Assembly: GCA_004214275.1 (NCBI GenBank)
Contig: SGYJ01000004.1
Coordinates: 1-33,645, forward strand
Direction: 5' to 3'
Origin: Acidimicrobiales bacterium
GTDB lineage: Bacteria > Actinomycetota > Acidimicrobiia > Acidimicrobiales > Poriferisodalaceae
Length of the DNA stretch: 33,645 bases
This document shows, in pieces, positions 7,938-15,559 of the stretch. A program made the position numbers and the translations under genes. Each line of letters starts with the position of its first letter. Positions within the stretch are counted from its first letter, which is position 1. The notes under the pieces are model-generated. The model did no database searches and was not told the origin of the DNA. It was given only the letters and a program-made list of their open reading frames with translations.

Positions 7938-8987
7938 TCAAGAAAGCTCAGCCGCTGCCTGTTTGCTCAACTCGATGGAAACCCCAATCCGAGTCCGGTA
8001 GTAGTCAAGGTCAACTCCGTCTGAGGATTTCTGCCCTTGCATGTACCGGGCATAAACCCCGTGGACAATGCACGCTGTCTTGAAATGATTAAAACTGATG
8101 TAGTACGGAAGGTTCGTTAGGTCGCAACCAGTTTTTGTCGCATATCGCTCGATAAGTTGGCCTCTATTGGCGAAACCCTCAGCGAGTGTCGGAGCATTCT
8201 CTTTGTTCACTAACTCATCGCCCGGTTCAGCCCAGGTATTTAACGCATAGGCGAAATCTGCCATCGGATCGCCAAGTGTTGATATCTCCCAGTCCAAAAC
8301 CGCAGTTAAGTGGCCTTCTTGATTTATGAGGCAGTTATGGAGGCCATAATCTCCGTGCACCACTCGGGCAGGTCCTTGTTCTGGGCGTCGCGACTCGAGG
8401 AAATCATGTAACTCGTGTAGGACGGGGTCATCGTACGAGGCACCCTCGGCTGATGCCTCCCAGCTTCGATACCAGGTTCGGATCTGCCTACCCACATAGT
8501 CTTCCTTTTTGCCTAAATCGCCAAGACCAACTTCGTCTGGGTCAACTGAATGCAGGGAGGCCAAGACGTCCATAAAGGAAGCTCCAACGTTGGCGCGTGC
8601 ATCTTCGGTGAGGTACTCCACGGCATCCTCGAGTTCAAACAACGCTTTGCCATCAACTTGGCTCATCACGTAAAAGTGGGCCCCAGTTACTTCTGCACTC
8701 TCGCAATATCCGTAGGCAATCGGCACCGGGACAGCGGTTGGCCCTAGGCCACTAATGATCGAGAATTCGCGACCCATATCATGAGCTTTTGGTAGCAACT
8801 CACCCATGGGAGGTCGGCGAACAACAGCACGACTTCCGTTTGGGTCTGTGAGGGCGTAGGTCAAATTGCTGTGTCCGCCTTCCAACTGGACCCATTCGAA
8901 CGGCGGCTCAAGTCCTTCAGTGTTTTCTTTGATCCAGCTCTCTACGGCCTCGACGTCATATCCGATGATCTCCTCGCGGTTAGTCAT
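7938..8987 (-). CDS. Phosphotransferase family protein (aminoglycoside-phosphotransferase / ACAD10-type kinase fold)
   Basis: This 349-residue protein has a protein-kinase-like small-molecule phosphotransferase fold. The Gly-rich loop region is L-E-G-G-H-S-N-L-T-Y (35-44), followed by V-V-R-R-P (55-59). The Brenner motif H-G-D-Y-G-L-H-N is at 211-218 (catalytic Asp213, Asn218) and the metal-binding L-D-W-E is at 231-234 (Asp232). The later T-L-G-D-P-M-A-D-F-A-Y resembles the family encoded beside or fused to acyl-CoA dehydrogenases of the ACAD10/11 type, which act on 4-hydroxyacyl-CoAs. A 4-hydroxyacyl-CoA role is possible; antibiotic resistance is unlikely. The ATG at 8987 has GAGGA just upstream; an in-frame ATG at 9023 is the alternative. 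Confidence 0.88.
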   Translation of the reverse strand: MTNREEIIGYDVEAVESWIKENTEGLEPPFEWVQLEGGHSNLTYALTDPNGSRAVVRRPPMGELLPKAHDMGREFSIISGLGPTAVPVPIAYGYCESAEVTGAHFYVMSQVDGKALFELEDAVEYLTEDARANVGASFMDVLASLHSVDPDEVGLGDLGKKEDYVGRQIRTWYRSWEASAEGASYDDPVLHELHDFLESRRPEQGPARVVHGDYGLHNCLINQEGHLTAVLDWEISTLGDPMADFAYALNTWAEPGDELVNKENAPTLAEGFANRGQLIERYATKTGCDLTNLPYYISFNHFKTACIVHGVYARYMQGQKSSDGVDLDYYRTRIGVSIELSKQAAAELS

Positions 8988-9095
8988 ATCATCCTCGTTC
9001 GTTCTGAAGCTGTCGTAAGACAATATGCGACATCTCTCACACTTCGAAGCTAAATCTTCGCTGTTCCGTTTCTAAAGGCCATAAGAACTCTCCCC

Positions 9096-9461
9096 TTAAG
9101 ACGGAATAGGCGTGTTGTGCCATGTTAGGAATTGCCACTCACTGGATTCTTTTATCCAAACGCAGGTGTATCTGCTTCGGAGTAGAAATTCCTTTTCCCG
9201 AGCAACCACCGTTATTTCTGCTGTTCCATTAACGAGCGCTACGTCATCGAAGATTTGGATCTCTACATCGCTGTTGCTCACATCTCGATAATCGAAAACG
9301 CCGTTTTTGATCGCCGACATGTAGGAATCTTTAGTGTCCACTGCTGCAGTTGAGTGGGTATATCTCAAACTCGGGTGGAGCAAACTATCCAATGTTGGCA
9401 AGTCAACTTCAATCATTGCCCGCCATCGACGCTTCTCTAACTCTTGAATCACTTCAGTCAT
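9096..9461 (-). CDS. NTF2-fold / SnoaL-like (DUF4440-type) small protein
   Basis: This 121-residue protein has the order expected for a cone-shaped alpha+beta NTF2 fold. A helical start (E-L-E-K-R-R-W-R-A-M) is followed by D-L-P-T-L-D-S-L-L-H-P-S-L-R-Y-T-H and an alternating beta sheet (V-E-I-Q-I-F-D-D-V-A-L-V-N-G-T-A). It closes with R-Y-T-C-V-W and W-Q-F-L-T-W-H-N-T-P. DUF4440 members range from enzymes such as ketosteroid isomerases to uncharacterised accessory proteins, and no catalytic residue can be assigned here. It lies 108 bases upstream of the phosphotransferase on the same strand. Confidence 0.8.
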   Translation of the reverse strand: MTEVIQELEKRRWRAMIEVDLPTLDSLLHPSLRYTHSTAAVDTKDSYMSAIKNGVFDYRDVSNSDVEIQIFDDVALVNGTAEITVVAREKEFLLRSRYTCVWIKESSEWQFLTWHNTPIPS

Positions 9462-9581
9462 TCCAGAAAACTAGCTATTTTTGGGGACTTCAGTAACGCA
9501 GACTTGAGAGGAATCGCTCAAAACCTGGACGAAGAACCGAACCCCGGCTTCAGCTGTGAGCTGGTTTTGTGTGTGACCTCA

Positions 9582-9609
9582 CAAATATCACTGGGCCAAA
9601 TATCACTGG
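9582..9609. repeat. Short tandem duplication, 13-base unit at 15-base period
   Basis: The 13-mer caaatatcactgg occurs at 9582-9594 and again at 9597-9609, in the gap upstream of the small gene at 9730. The rest of the gap 9462-9729 shows no convincing gene. Two copies only, so this may be a simple slippage event. Confidence 0.6.
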
Positions 9610-9729
9610 ACGATGTAGTCACGCTCGACTCTGTGGTCGAAGTCAAGAAAAGGTAACACCCGTCAGTCGCCTATTTGCTGGGATGATTAAGGTTCATTTC
9701 AATCAACTAACAGGTATAGGAGAAGAACA

Positions 9730-10029
9730 GTGAGCTACACCTCATTTTCTATTGCTGCTCCAGGTCGTGCTTATGACGGCGTGACGGTGGGAAGCGACCG
9801 TTGGAACGAACTTCTCGGTTCACAAATGGCGATACTCGAAAACGCTGGCACAGAGCAGGTGTTGAGTGGGTATGCCGCTGCGATTGGCAAGTTCGTCAAC
9901 GTCAATAAATACGCAAGCGTCGAGGATTCAGAAACTGTTATTGCGAAACTCTCGGCAGCTCAACTAATCGAAGTGGAGGCGTCAGGGCCTTTCATTGAAT
10001 TTGAACGTTGGTTCGAACTCATCGGCTAA
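9730..10029 (+). CDS. Small hypothetical protein, 99 residues
   Basis: I do not recognise the family. The gene is supported by a strong AGGAG seven bases before the GTG start and by a clean end before the convergent amidohydrolase. The protein is soluble, slightly acidic and probably mostly helical in the middle (R-W-N-E-L-L-G-S-Q-M-A-I-L-E-N-A). A second helix-strand part (E-D-S-E-T-V-I-A-K-L-S-A-A-Q-L-I-E-V) ends in the aromatic F-E-R-W-F-E-L-I. There is no signal peptide or membrane segment and no cysteine. The 268-base gap upstream could hold its promoter, but I could not pick out a convincing -35/-10 pair. Confidence 0.7.
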   Translation: MSYTSFSIAAPGRAYDGVTVGSDRWNELLGSQMAILENAGTEQVLSGYAAAIGKFVNVNKYASVEDSETVIAKLSAAQLIEVEASGPFIEFERWFELIG

Positions 10030-10089
10030 AGAAACCGCCGAGCAAATAGGTGGAGTGATCTTCAAGTAAAGAACTCGCCTAGGACAACG

Positions 10090-11793
10090 TCAACTCCGGA
10101 CAACCCGGCCTGCCAACGCGCCTTTGTGTTCGCCGTTTTCCATGAACACTTCACCGTTAACAAGAGTTAAGTCATACCCAGATGCTTTTTGCACATAACG
10201 ACCTGCACCATTCGGGAAGTCATAAACAAATTCGGGTGCGTGTAGCTCTAAGTTGTCAAAATCGATGATGTTTACGTCTGCGTATGATCCTGCCTGTAGC
10301 GTTCCACGGTCCTTGAATCCGAAGAGTTCTGCACCCTCAGAAGTCAACATTTTTATTGCCTCTTCCACGCTCCAAGTTCCGCTATCACGCGTCCATCTCG
10401 TCAAAAAATAGGTCGATTGACTTGCATCTTGTATTTGACCCACGTGTGCGCCTGCGTCCCCAATACCAAGAACCACGGCAGGATGCTTTAATTTGGATTG
10501 GATCGCATCAAAGTCAAAGTTTAAGAACGGGTAATTCCAAAGGCCACGTCCTTCACTTTCCAAAGCCATATCTATGAAAGCTTCTGCCGGTGAAACACCT
10601 CGTCCCTCTGCATGCGCTATCAGCGTCTCTGACTCGTCGGCCTCGTAGTCGACTCGGCTGCTGTCTAATCTGTAAATCCCTGACAAGTCGAGCTTTGAAG
10701 GTGTCTGCTCTGCGTCAGAAACAAGCTGCGCTTTAAAGGACTTGTCACCAAGTTTTTCGAGCTTTTCCTGCCAAGACAACTCCCGCATCTCTCTCCACGA
10801 CTGGGAACAATTATCGAATGGGGTTCTGTTCGCCACGCCGAACAACACACCGATTCCACGACTAGTTGTCTGTGGGTAGATCAATGCCCCATCGTCGTTT
10901 GCTTGCTCTACTAACTCCAACCAATATTCCCAGGCGGAAGGGTCGGATCTGTTCTGCACAAAGCCGAATGTCACTGGTCTGCCAGTTCGTAAAGAAAGTT
11001 CCTTCATCCACTTGACTTCTCGGTCAATGACCGAACGATCTGCTACGCCGACCATCCCATGTGACTGCCGATCGTTGTCTACTGCTGCCTCAAAAATTCC
11101 TTTCCCTAAACGACCCATAACTTCGCCGATAGCAAGGAGCTCTTCTGGATGCGCCCAGGTGCCCGGGACTTCTCTTCCATCAGGTGTCTGATGTAGGTAC
11201 GTCCGTGATGTCGAAAACCCTAGGGCCCCGCCTTCAATGCTCTCTTCAACTAGATCACACATCAGCGCAATATCTTCCGCGCTTGCATGATGATCATCGA
11301 TGGAGCGGTCACCCATGGCCATAAGACGCACTGAGCAATGCCCCACCATTCCACCGACATTTAAACCCTTTGGCATCCGTTCATAGGAGTCGAGATATTC
11401 CCCATAGGTGCGCCAATCCCATGGCAGGCCCTCCAATATCGCCTTAGCCGGGATGTCTTCAACAGATTCCATCACTTCCGCTAGGAAGCCGCGATCTTCA
11501 GGTTTGCAAGGGGCGAAAGTAACGCCACAGTTACCCATTACCGCTGAGGTCACGCCATGCCAACAGGAGACACTCCCAATGGGATCCCATGCGAGTTGTG
11601 CATCGAGGTGTGTGTGAATATCGACAAATCCAGGAGTAACCAGGCGACCAGAGGCATCGATCACGCGCGATGCTTCGCCGACACACTCGCCGACTTCCAC
11701 AACTCGATCCCCAACAATGCCGACGTTCGCTACACGACGATCTGCTCCGCTCCCGTCAACCACTGTTCCGTTTTGGATAACTAAGTCGTACAT
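10090..11793 (-). CDS. Amidohydrolase, divergent N-acyl-D-amino-acid deacylase family (copy B)
   Basis: This 567-residue protein is a full-length paralogue of the amidohydrolase at 4568-6277. The two share the start (D-L-V-I-Q-N-G-T-V-V-D-G-S-G), D-I-H-T-H-L-D (His60, His62), W-H-G-V-T-S-A-V-M-G-N-C-G-V and the G-A-L-G-F-S-T-S-R-T block. G-I-G-D-A-G-A-H-V-G (445-450 core) and A-D-V-N-I-I-D-F are also shared. As in copy A, positions that carry zinc-ligand histidines in classical D-aminoacylase read otherwise (F-E-A-A-V-D-N; F-V-Q-N-R-S-D). A purine-rich GGGGAG precedes the ATG at 11793 with good spacing. It is not paired with a CoA transferase, unlike copy A. Amide, lactam or related ring hydrolysis is plausible; the substrate is unknown. 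Confidence 0.87.
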   Translation of the reverse strand: MYDLVIQNGTVVDGSGADRRVANVGIVGDRVVEVGECVGEASRVIDASGRLVTPGFVDIHTHLDAQLAWDPIGSVSCWHGVTSAVMGNCGVTFAPCKPEDRGFLAEVMESVEDIPAKAILEGLPWDWRTYGEYLDSYERMPKGLNVGGMVGHCSVRLMAMGDRSIDDHHASAEDIALMCDLVEESIEGGALGFSTSRTYLHQTPDGREVPGTWAHPEELLAIGEVMGRLGKGIFEAAVDNDRQSHGMVGVADRSVIDREVKWMKELSLRTGRPVTFGFVQNRSDPSAWEYWLELVEQANDDGALIYPQTTSRGIGVLFGVANRTPFDNCSQSWREMRELSWQEKLEKLGDKSFKAQLVSDAEQTPSKLDLSGIYRLDSSRVDYEADESETLIAHAEGRGVSPAEAFIDMALESEGRGLWNYPFLNFDFDAIQSKLKHPAVVLGIGDAGAHVGQIQDASQSTYFLTRWTRDSGTWSVEEAIKMLTSEGAELFGFKDRGTLQAGSYADVNIIDFDNLELHAPEFVYDFPNGAGRYVQKASGYDLTLVNGEVFMENGEHKGALAGRVVRS

Positions 11794-12005
11794 GATCCAC
11801 TCCCCCTAGGATGCATTTGCACACATAATAGAAGGTCAACTGAGGGACCCGCCGACTCAAGCCTCGAGATGCTTCCCAGTCGCCACCGGAAAGCCCGCGA
11901 AACAACACCTACCCAACCGTTGAAGCCAGTGTGAAAGTCGTTAACCAGCTCAGAGCTACTTAGCCATTTGAAGCAACGACCGTCCAGCGCTAGCCCTCAA
12001 CAAGT

Positions 12006-12788
12006 TCAGGCTGGCTTTGTCGCTACCACGTATTCGATGAGCACCTGAGTTCTCACACCAAGCCCTGGTTCTTCCAATTCAGAAAGTTCCTCCCGAATCG
12101 AGCGTTCGACCTCTTCGACTCCCCGTTCTTGAATGGCCATCCATGCTGGCCCTGCGGACATCCACGCCCTCACCTCGTGCTCGATATCGGCTCCCTCGAG
12201 ATCAAATTGAACTGATTGCCGACCACCTGGGATTAGGCCGGCGGCTTCGCACATTTCTTCGGCGCGACCTTCGAACCCGATTGCACCCAACTGTTTGGAC
12301 CAGTCAATTTCATGTTCTGACAAACGTCGTATCGCATGGAATGCCTTACCAACCTGGCTACCTTCTCGGCCCGCCGAAAAAAAGCTAAGACCCAGACAAC
12401 CTCCAGGTTTGATAACTCGCGCCGCTTCATGCACCGCCTCTTGGTTCGGTCCCCAGATTCCACGACAACTCGTCGCCACGTCAAAACTTCCATCGCTCCA
12501 AGGCAGCGCGTTCATGTCCCCATGGCGTATATCCGCGGTCGGAGTGCGTCGCTTAGCTAGTTCGAGGAGTCGATCGGAGGCATCTAGGCCGTGCGCTCGC
12601 GCCCCGCGTCTAGACGCCATGTTCAGCATGAGACCAGATCCACACGCGATGTCTAGATAATCCATGTCCTGTCCTACGTTGGTCGCTCTCAACACCGCGT
12701 CGAATTCGGGCCACCATCTTGGTTCCATAACTGTTGCCCAAACCCTTGCTTGGTCACCCCACCCCTTGTCAACTTCTTTCCAACTCAT
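12006..12788 (-). CDS. Class I SAM-dependent methyltransferase
   Basis: This 260-residue Rossmann-fold methyltransferase has motif I L-D-I-A-C-G-S-G at 45-52 and the acidic strand-2 end G-L-D-A-S (67-71). The later D-M-N-A-L-P-W-S-D-G-S-F-D-V and the post-motif V-I-K-P-G-G are typical of the UbiE/Methyltransf_11 group. The C-terminal half has a helical insert rich in Trp and Glu that may form a substrate lid. A GTG at 12797 is in frame, but AGGTGA before the ATG at 12788 favours the latter. It is divergent from the cupin gene. The methyl acceptor cannot be read from the sequence. Confidence 0.85.
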   Translation of the reverse strand: MSWKEVDKGWGDQARVWATVMEPRWWPEFDAVLRATNVGQDMDYLDIACGSGLMLNMASRRGARAHGLDASDRLLELAKRRTPTADIRHGDMNALPWSDGSFDVATSCRGIWGPNQEAVHEAARVIKPGGCLGLSFFSAGREGSQVGKAFHAIRRLSEHEIDWSKQLGAIGFEGRAEEMCEAAGLIPGGRQSVQFDLEGADIEHEVRAWMSAGPAWMAIQERGVEEVERSIREELSELEEPGLGVRTQVLIEYVVATKPA

Positions 12789-12793
12789 CAAGT

Positions 12794-12799
12794 TCACCT
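12794..12799 (-). promoter_or_regulatory. Shine-Dalgarno for the methyltransferase
   Basis: On the minus strand AGGTGA is five bases from the ATG at 12788. It overlaps the alternative GTG at 12797, making that GTG an unlikely start. Confidence 0.5.
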
Positions 12800-12854
12800 A
12801 ACTCGTAGCGCAGTTCCGACGTCAGCCGTCCATTTGTGTTGAACTCTAGGTGCT

Positions 12855-12861
12855 GAGGGGG
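12855..12861 (+). promoter_or_regulatory. Shine-Dalgarno for the cupin
   Basis: GAGGGGG ends six bases before the ATG at 12868, whereas the in-frame upstream start at 12850 has no purine run before it. Confidence 0.55.
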
Positions 12862-12867
12862 CTGACA

Positions 12868-13254
12868 ATGACTACTTTCAACAATCCGCCGGAGCTCGCG
12901 TCTGTCTATACAGACCCCAACGAAATGCCTTGGACCGCTTCAGAATTCGCTGGTATCGAACACAAGGTGTTGTGGTCGGATCCTATATCTGGCCGTTCTA
13001 CGATTCTTTTTAAACTGGAGCCGGGGGCAGTGGTTCCCGCTCATGAGCACACCGATATTGAACAAACTTGGGTCATTTCCGGTTCGTTTGAAGATGATGA
13101 GGGGAAGGCTTTACCTGGTCACTACATTTGGAGGCCGGCCGGCAACCGGCATGAGGCTCGCACCGTGGACGGCGCGGTGATCTTGGGTTTCTTCCTTAAG
13201 CCAAACAAGTTTGATCAGGGTTCAAAGTTCTATACCGAAGAGCAGCATCACTAG
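12868..13254 (+). CDS. Single-domain cupin (ChrR/dioxygenase-like)
   Basis: This 128-residue protein forms one beta-barrel. Cupin motif 1 is P-A-H-E-H-T-D-I-E-Q-T-W-V-I-S-G (His59, His61, Glu65) and motif 2 includes G-H-Y-I-W-R-P-A-G-N-R-H-E-A (His95). Three His and one Glu make a complete metal site, so a metalloenzyme or metal-dependent sensor is possible. It resembles the ChrR-type or acetylacetone-dioxygenase-like cupins; no anti-sigma zinc domain is present. The frame opens at 12850, but GAGGGGG seven bases before the ATG at 12868 decides the start. Its stop overlaps the convergent SDR stop by four bases. Confidence 0.82.
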   Translation: MTTFNNPPELASVYTDPNEMPWTASEFAGIEHKVLWSDPISGRSTILFKLEPGAVVPAHEHTDIEQTWVISGSFEDDEGKALPGHYIWRPAGNRHEARTVDGAVILGFFLKPNKFDQGSKFYTEEQHH

Positions 13255-14009
13255 CCGCTTATCCACCCACCATCAACGCGTAACTCGGTACCCGTAGTAA
13301 AGCTTGAGCCGTCCGAGGCCAGGAACAATGCTGCCTCGGCTACCTCCTCAGGTTTCCCAAATCGTCCAAGCGGGTGTCTAGATAAAGACCTCTCAATGTA
13401 CGGAGTTGGATCTTCAAACCGGGCAAAGGAGCGTTCCAACAAGGGGGTCTCGGTCGCTCCCGGGAGGATGCAATTGACTCGAATGCCTTGCGCAGCATGG
13501 TCATTTGCAGCTGTGCGACACAGGCTTACTATCGCGCCTTTCGAGGCGATGTAGGCGGCATTAGATATCCCGCCCGAGACGGCAAGTTGTGAAGCTATAG
13601 CGATAATCGAACCACCGCTCGACATCCGGGGAATACTCGCTCTCATCCACAGATAAGTGCCTTTGACATTTACAGCAAAAATGTTGTCCCACTCTTCAGG
13701 GAGAGTGTCAGGAATCGTCTTGCCAACTGAAATCCCTGCAGCTGCAACAAGCACGTCCAGTGACCCAAATCGTTCGACGATGTCATTTGCTATCTCATCG
13801 GCTGCTTCGTGATGAGAAACGTCTGACTCGTACCAGGAACAAGTTCCACCGTGTTGTTCAGCTAGTTCTGACGTAGCTGCTGCAGCTTTTGCATCTAGGT
13901 CGACCGTTACGACAGTCGCCCCTTCTTCGGCAAATCGAATGGCAGTCGACCTCCCAATTCCTGAACCACCACCTGTTATCGCGGCAACGCGTCCTGCAAG
14001 TCTCTTCAT
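13251..14009 (-). CDS. Short-chain dehydrogenase/reductase (classical SDR)
   Basis: This 252-residue NAD(P)-dependent oxidoreductase acts on a hydroxyl/keto substrate. It has the cofactor motif T-G-G-G-S-G-I-G at 12-19, Asp at the end of strand 2 (V-D-L-D, Asp37 and Asp39; favours NAD) and A-A-A-G around 89-92. The catalytic Ser140, Tyr153 and Lys157 (S-x12-Y-x3-K) and the C-terminal D-G-G-W-I-S-G are present. Length is typical. The frame stays open to 14156, but the ATG at 14009 begins exactly at the SDR core. No Shine-Dalgarno precedes it; instead TACGAT lies six bases upstream, which would fit leaderless transcription. It is divergent from the decarboxylase gene, 111 bases away. Confidence 0.92.
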   Translation of the reverse strand: MKRLAGRVAAITGGGSGIGRSTAIRFAEEGATVVTVDLDAKAAAATSELAEQHGGTCSWYESDVSHHEAADEIANDIVERFGSLDVLVAAAGISVGKTIPDTLPEEWDNIFAVNVKGTYLWMRASIPRMSSGGSIIAIASQLAVSGGISNAAYIASKGAIVSLCRTAANDHAAQGIRVNCILPGATETPLLERSFARFEDPTPYIERSLSRHPLGRFGKPEEVAEAALFLASDGSSFTTGTELRVDGGWISG

Positions 14010-14015
14010 AGTTAG

Positions 14016-14021
14016 ATCGTA
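14016..14021 (-). promoter_or_regulatory. Candidate -10 element for leaderless transcription of the SDR
   Basis: On the minus strand TACGAT (fits TANNNT) ends six bases before the ATG at 14009, and no ribosome-binding site intervenes. Initiation at or next to the A of the ATG would give a leaderless mRNA, common in Actinobacteria. I see no good -35 at the usual distance, so this is tentative. Confidence 0.3.
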
Positions 14022-14120
14022 GGCTGCGTCCGCAGTGCCGGCTATTCCAACGTTTCGCGACGCTACGATGCCTAAAGAGGTCTGCGATCTTTCGTCACCG
14101 ATTCTCCCTGAGGGCACACC

Positions 14121-15539
14121 ATGACCGACAAGAATCTTCCGGAACCTCCCGAGCACTTATCGTCAGACGACTTTCGCAAGCATGGGCATGCTTTGATCGA
14201 CTGGATCGCTGACTACTGGGAAAGAGTCGAAGAACTTCCAGTGGTGTCTCACGTAGCCCCAGGCGCAATTCGTAATCACCTGCCTCCTAATGCTCCCGAA
14301 ACAGGCGAACCATTTGAAAACCTTATTAAGGACCTGGATTCGGTAGTCATGCCAGGAATAACCCATTGGCAGCACCCGTCTTGGTTCTCTTTCTTTCCGG
14401 CCAATGCTTCGCCGCCTTCCGTCCTAGCTGAACTGGTTTCAGCCGGGTTAGGTGTTCAAGGAATGCTTTGGTCAACGTCGCCGGCGGCTACTGAAATCGA
14501 AAGTCATGTGCTCGATTGGTTGGTCGAGCTATTGGATCTGCCTGCCTCCTGGAAAACCACAGAACAAGGCGGGGGTGTGCTGCAGATGAGCGCCTCAGAC
14601 TCAACCCATACTGCACTTGTGGTAGCCCGACACCAAGCAGCCAAGTTGGGAATCAGCCCCGATTCGATGGTTGCTTACGCTTCAACTCAAACGCACAGTT
14701 CAATCCAAAAAGGCGCAACGGTAGCTGGGTATGGTCATATAACGCTCATCGATGTGGACGAAGAGCAGGCGATGCGCTCGCAAGATCTCCGCGCTGCGAT
14801 CGATCGTGATCGAGCAAACGGACTCAACCCTGTCTTTGTTGCTGCGACAGTTGGAACAACCGGGACGACTGGAGTTGATCCCATTCGTTCGATCGGAGAG
14901 ATCTGCCGTAACGAAGATTTATGGCTACACATAGATGCCGCGTACGCCGGTAACGCGATGCTTTGTCCTGAGTTCAGACACCACCAAGACGGCGTAGAGC
15001 TCGCCGATAGCTACACATTCAACCCACACAAATGGTTGATGGTTAACTTCGATTGCTCTGTTTTTTACGTGGCAGATCGCGGTCCCCTTATCGACTGCCT
15101 CAGCATTCTTCCGCCATATTTAAAAAATGAGGCGAGTGAGTCTGGTGCTGTCATTGACTACCGTGATTGGCACGTGCCTCTTGGCCGTCGTTTTCGGGCC
15201 CTGAAATTGTGGTGGGTTATTCGAAGTTATGGGGCCGAGGGACTTCGGTCGATGATCCGCTACCACGTAGCTCTCGCCGAGCAGTTAGCGAGTCGCTTGG
15301 AAAGCGATCCCCGCTTTGATCTCGTGGCGCCCCACCCCTTTGCTCTCGTCTGCTTCAGGTGCACGGAAGGTGATGAAGCAACGACTCGCTTAATCGAGGC
15401 AGTTAATGCAAGTGGTGAGGTTGCGTGGACTGGTTCCGAGCTCGATGGGCATCCGATGATTCGGGTATCAATTGGTCAGCGCGCAACCGAACAGCGCCAT
15501 GTTGATGCTCTTTGGGCTCTGATCGACGAGCTTGCCTAA
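14121..15539 (+). CDS. PLP-dependent decarboxylase, aromatic-L-amino-acid decarboxylase type (group II)
   Basis: This 472-residue enzyme would decarboxylate an aromatic L-amino acid (Trp, Tyr, Phe or DOPA) to the amine. The N-terminal T-H-W-Q-H-P-x-W-F and P-A-N-A-S-P-P-S-V-L (82-102) are AADC hallmarks. The PLP site contains T-H-S-S-I-Q-K (His192, ring stacking), H-I-D-A-A-Y-A-G (Asp272) and F-N-P-H-K-W-L (Schiff-base Lys304). Tyr333 in P-P-Y-L-K corresponds to the loop Tyr (human Tyr332) that marks decarboxylases; aldehyde synthases have Phe there. D-Y-R-D-W-x-x-P-L-G-R-R-F-R follows as in animal and plant enzymes. GAGGG precedes the ATG. It converges on a PLP aminotransferase/aldehyde dehydrogenase unit, suggesting aromatic amine or amino-acid turnover. 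Confidence 0.9.
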   Translation: MTDKNLPEPPEHLSSDDFRKHGHALIDWIADYWERVEELPVVSHVAPGAIRNHLPPNAPETGEPFENLIKDLDSVVMPGITHWQHPSWFSFFPANASPPSVLAELVSAGLGVQGMLWSTSPAATEIESHVLDWLVELLDLPASWKTTEQGGGVLQMSASDSTHTALVVARHQAAKLGISPDSMVAYASTQTHSSIQKGATVAGYGHITLIDVDEEQAMRSQDLRAAIDRDRANGLNPVFVAATVGTTGTTGVDPIRSIGEICRNEDLWLHIDAAYAGNAMLCPEFRHHQDGVELADSYTFNPHKWLMVNFDCSVFYVADRGPLIDCLSILPPYLKNEASESGAVIDYRDWHVPLGRRFRALKLWWVIRSYGAEGLRSMIRYHVALAEQLASRLESDPRFDLVAPHPFALVCFRCTEGDEATTRLIEAVNASGEVAWTGSELDGHPMIRVSIGQRATEQRHVDALWALIDELA

Positions 15540-15559
15540 CCTCTTTTGCACACGAGTAG

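Noticed and set aside
7938-8987. Aminoglycoside resistance kinase
   Set aside because: Motifs after the Brenner loop fit the ACAD10-linked metabolic branch, and there is no resistance or mobile context.
9047-9064. CGAAG...CTTCG hairpin between the NTF2-fold gene and the phosphotransferase
   Set aside because: Five-base stem with no T-run; likely chance.
9444-9656. Open frame of 70 codons on the plus strand including the 15-base duplication
   Set aside because: It starts inside the opposite NTF2-fold gene, has no ribosome-binding site and no recognisable family; the in-frame repeat alone is weak support.
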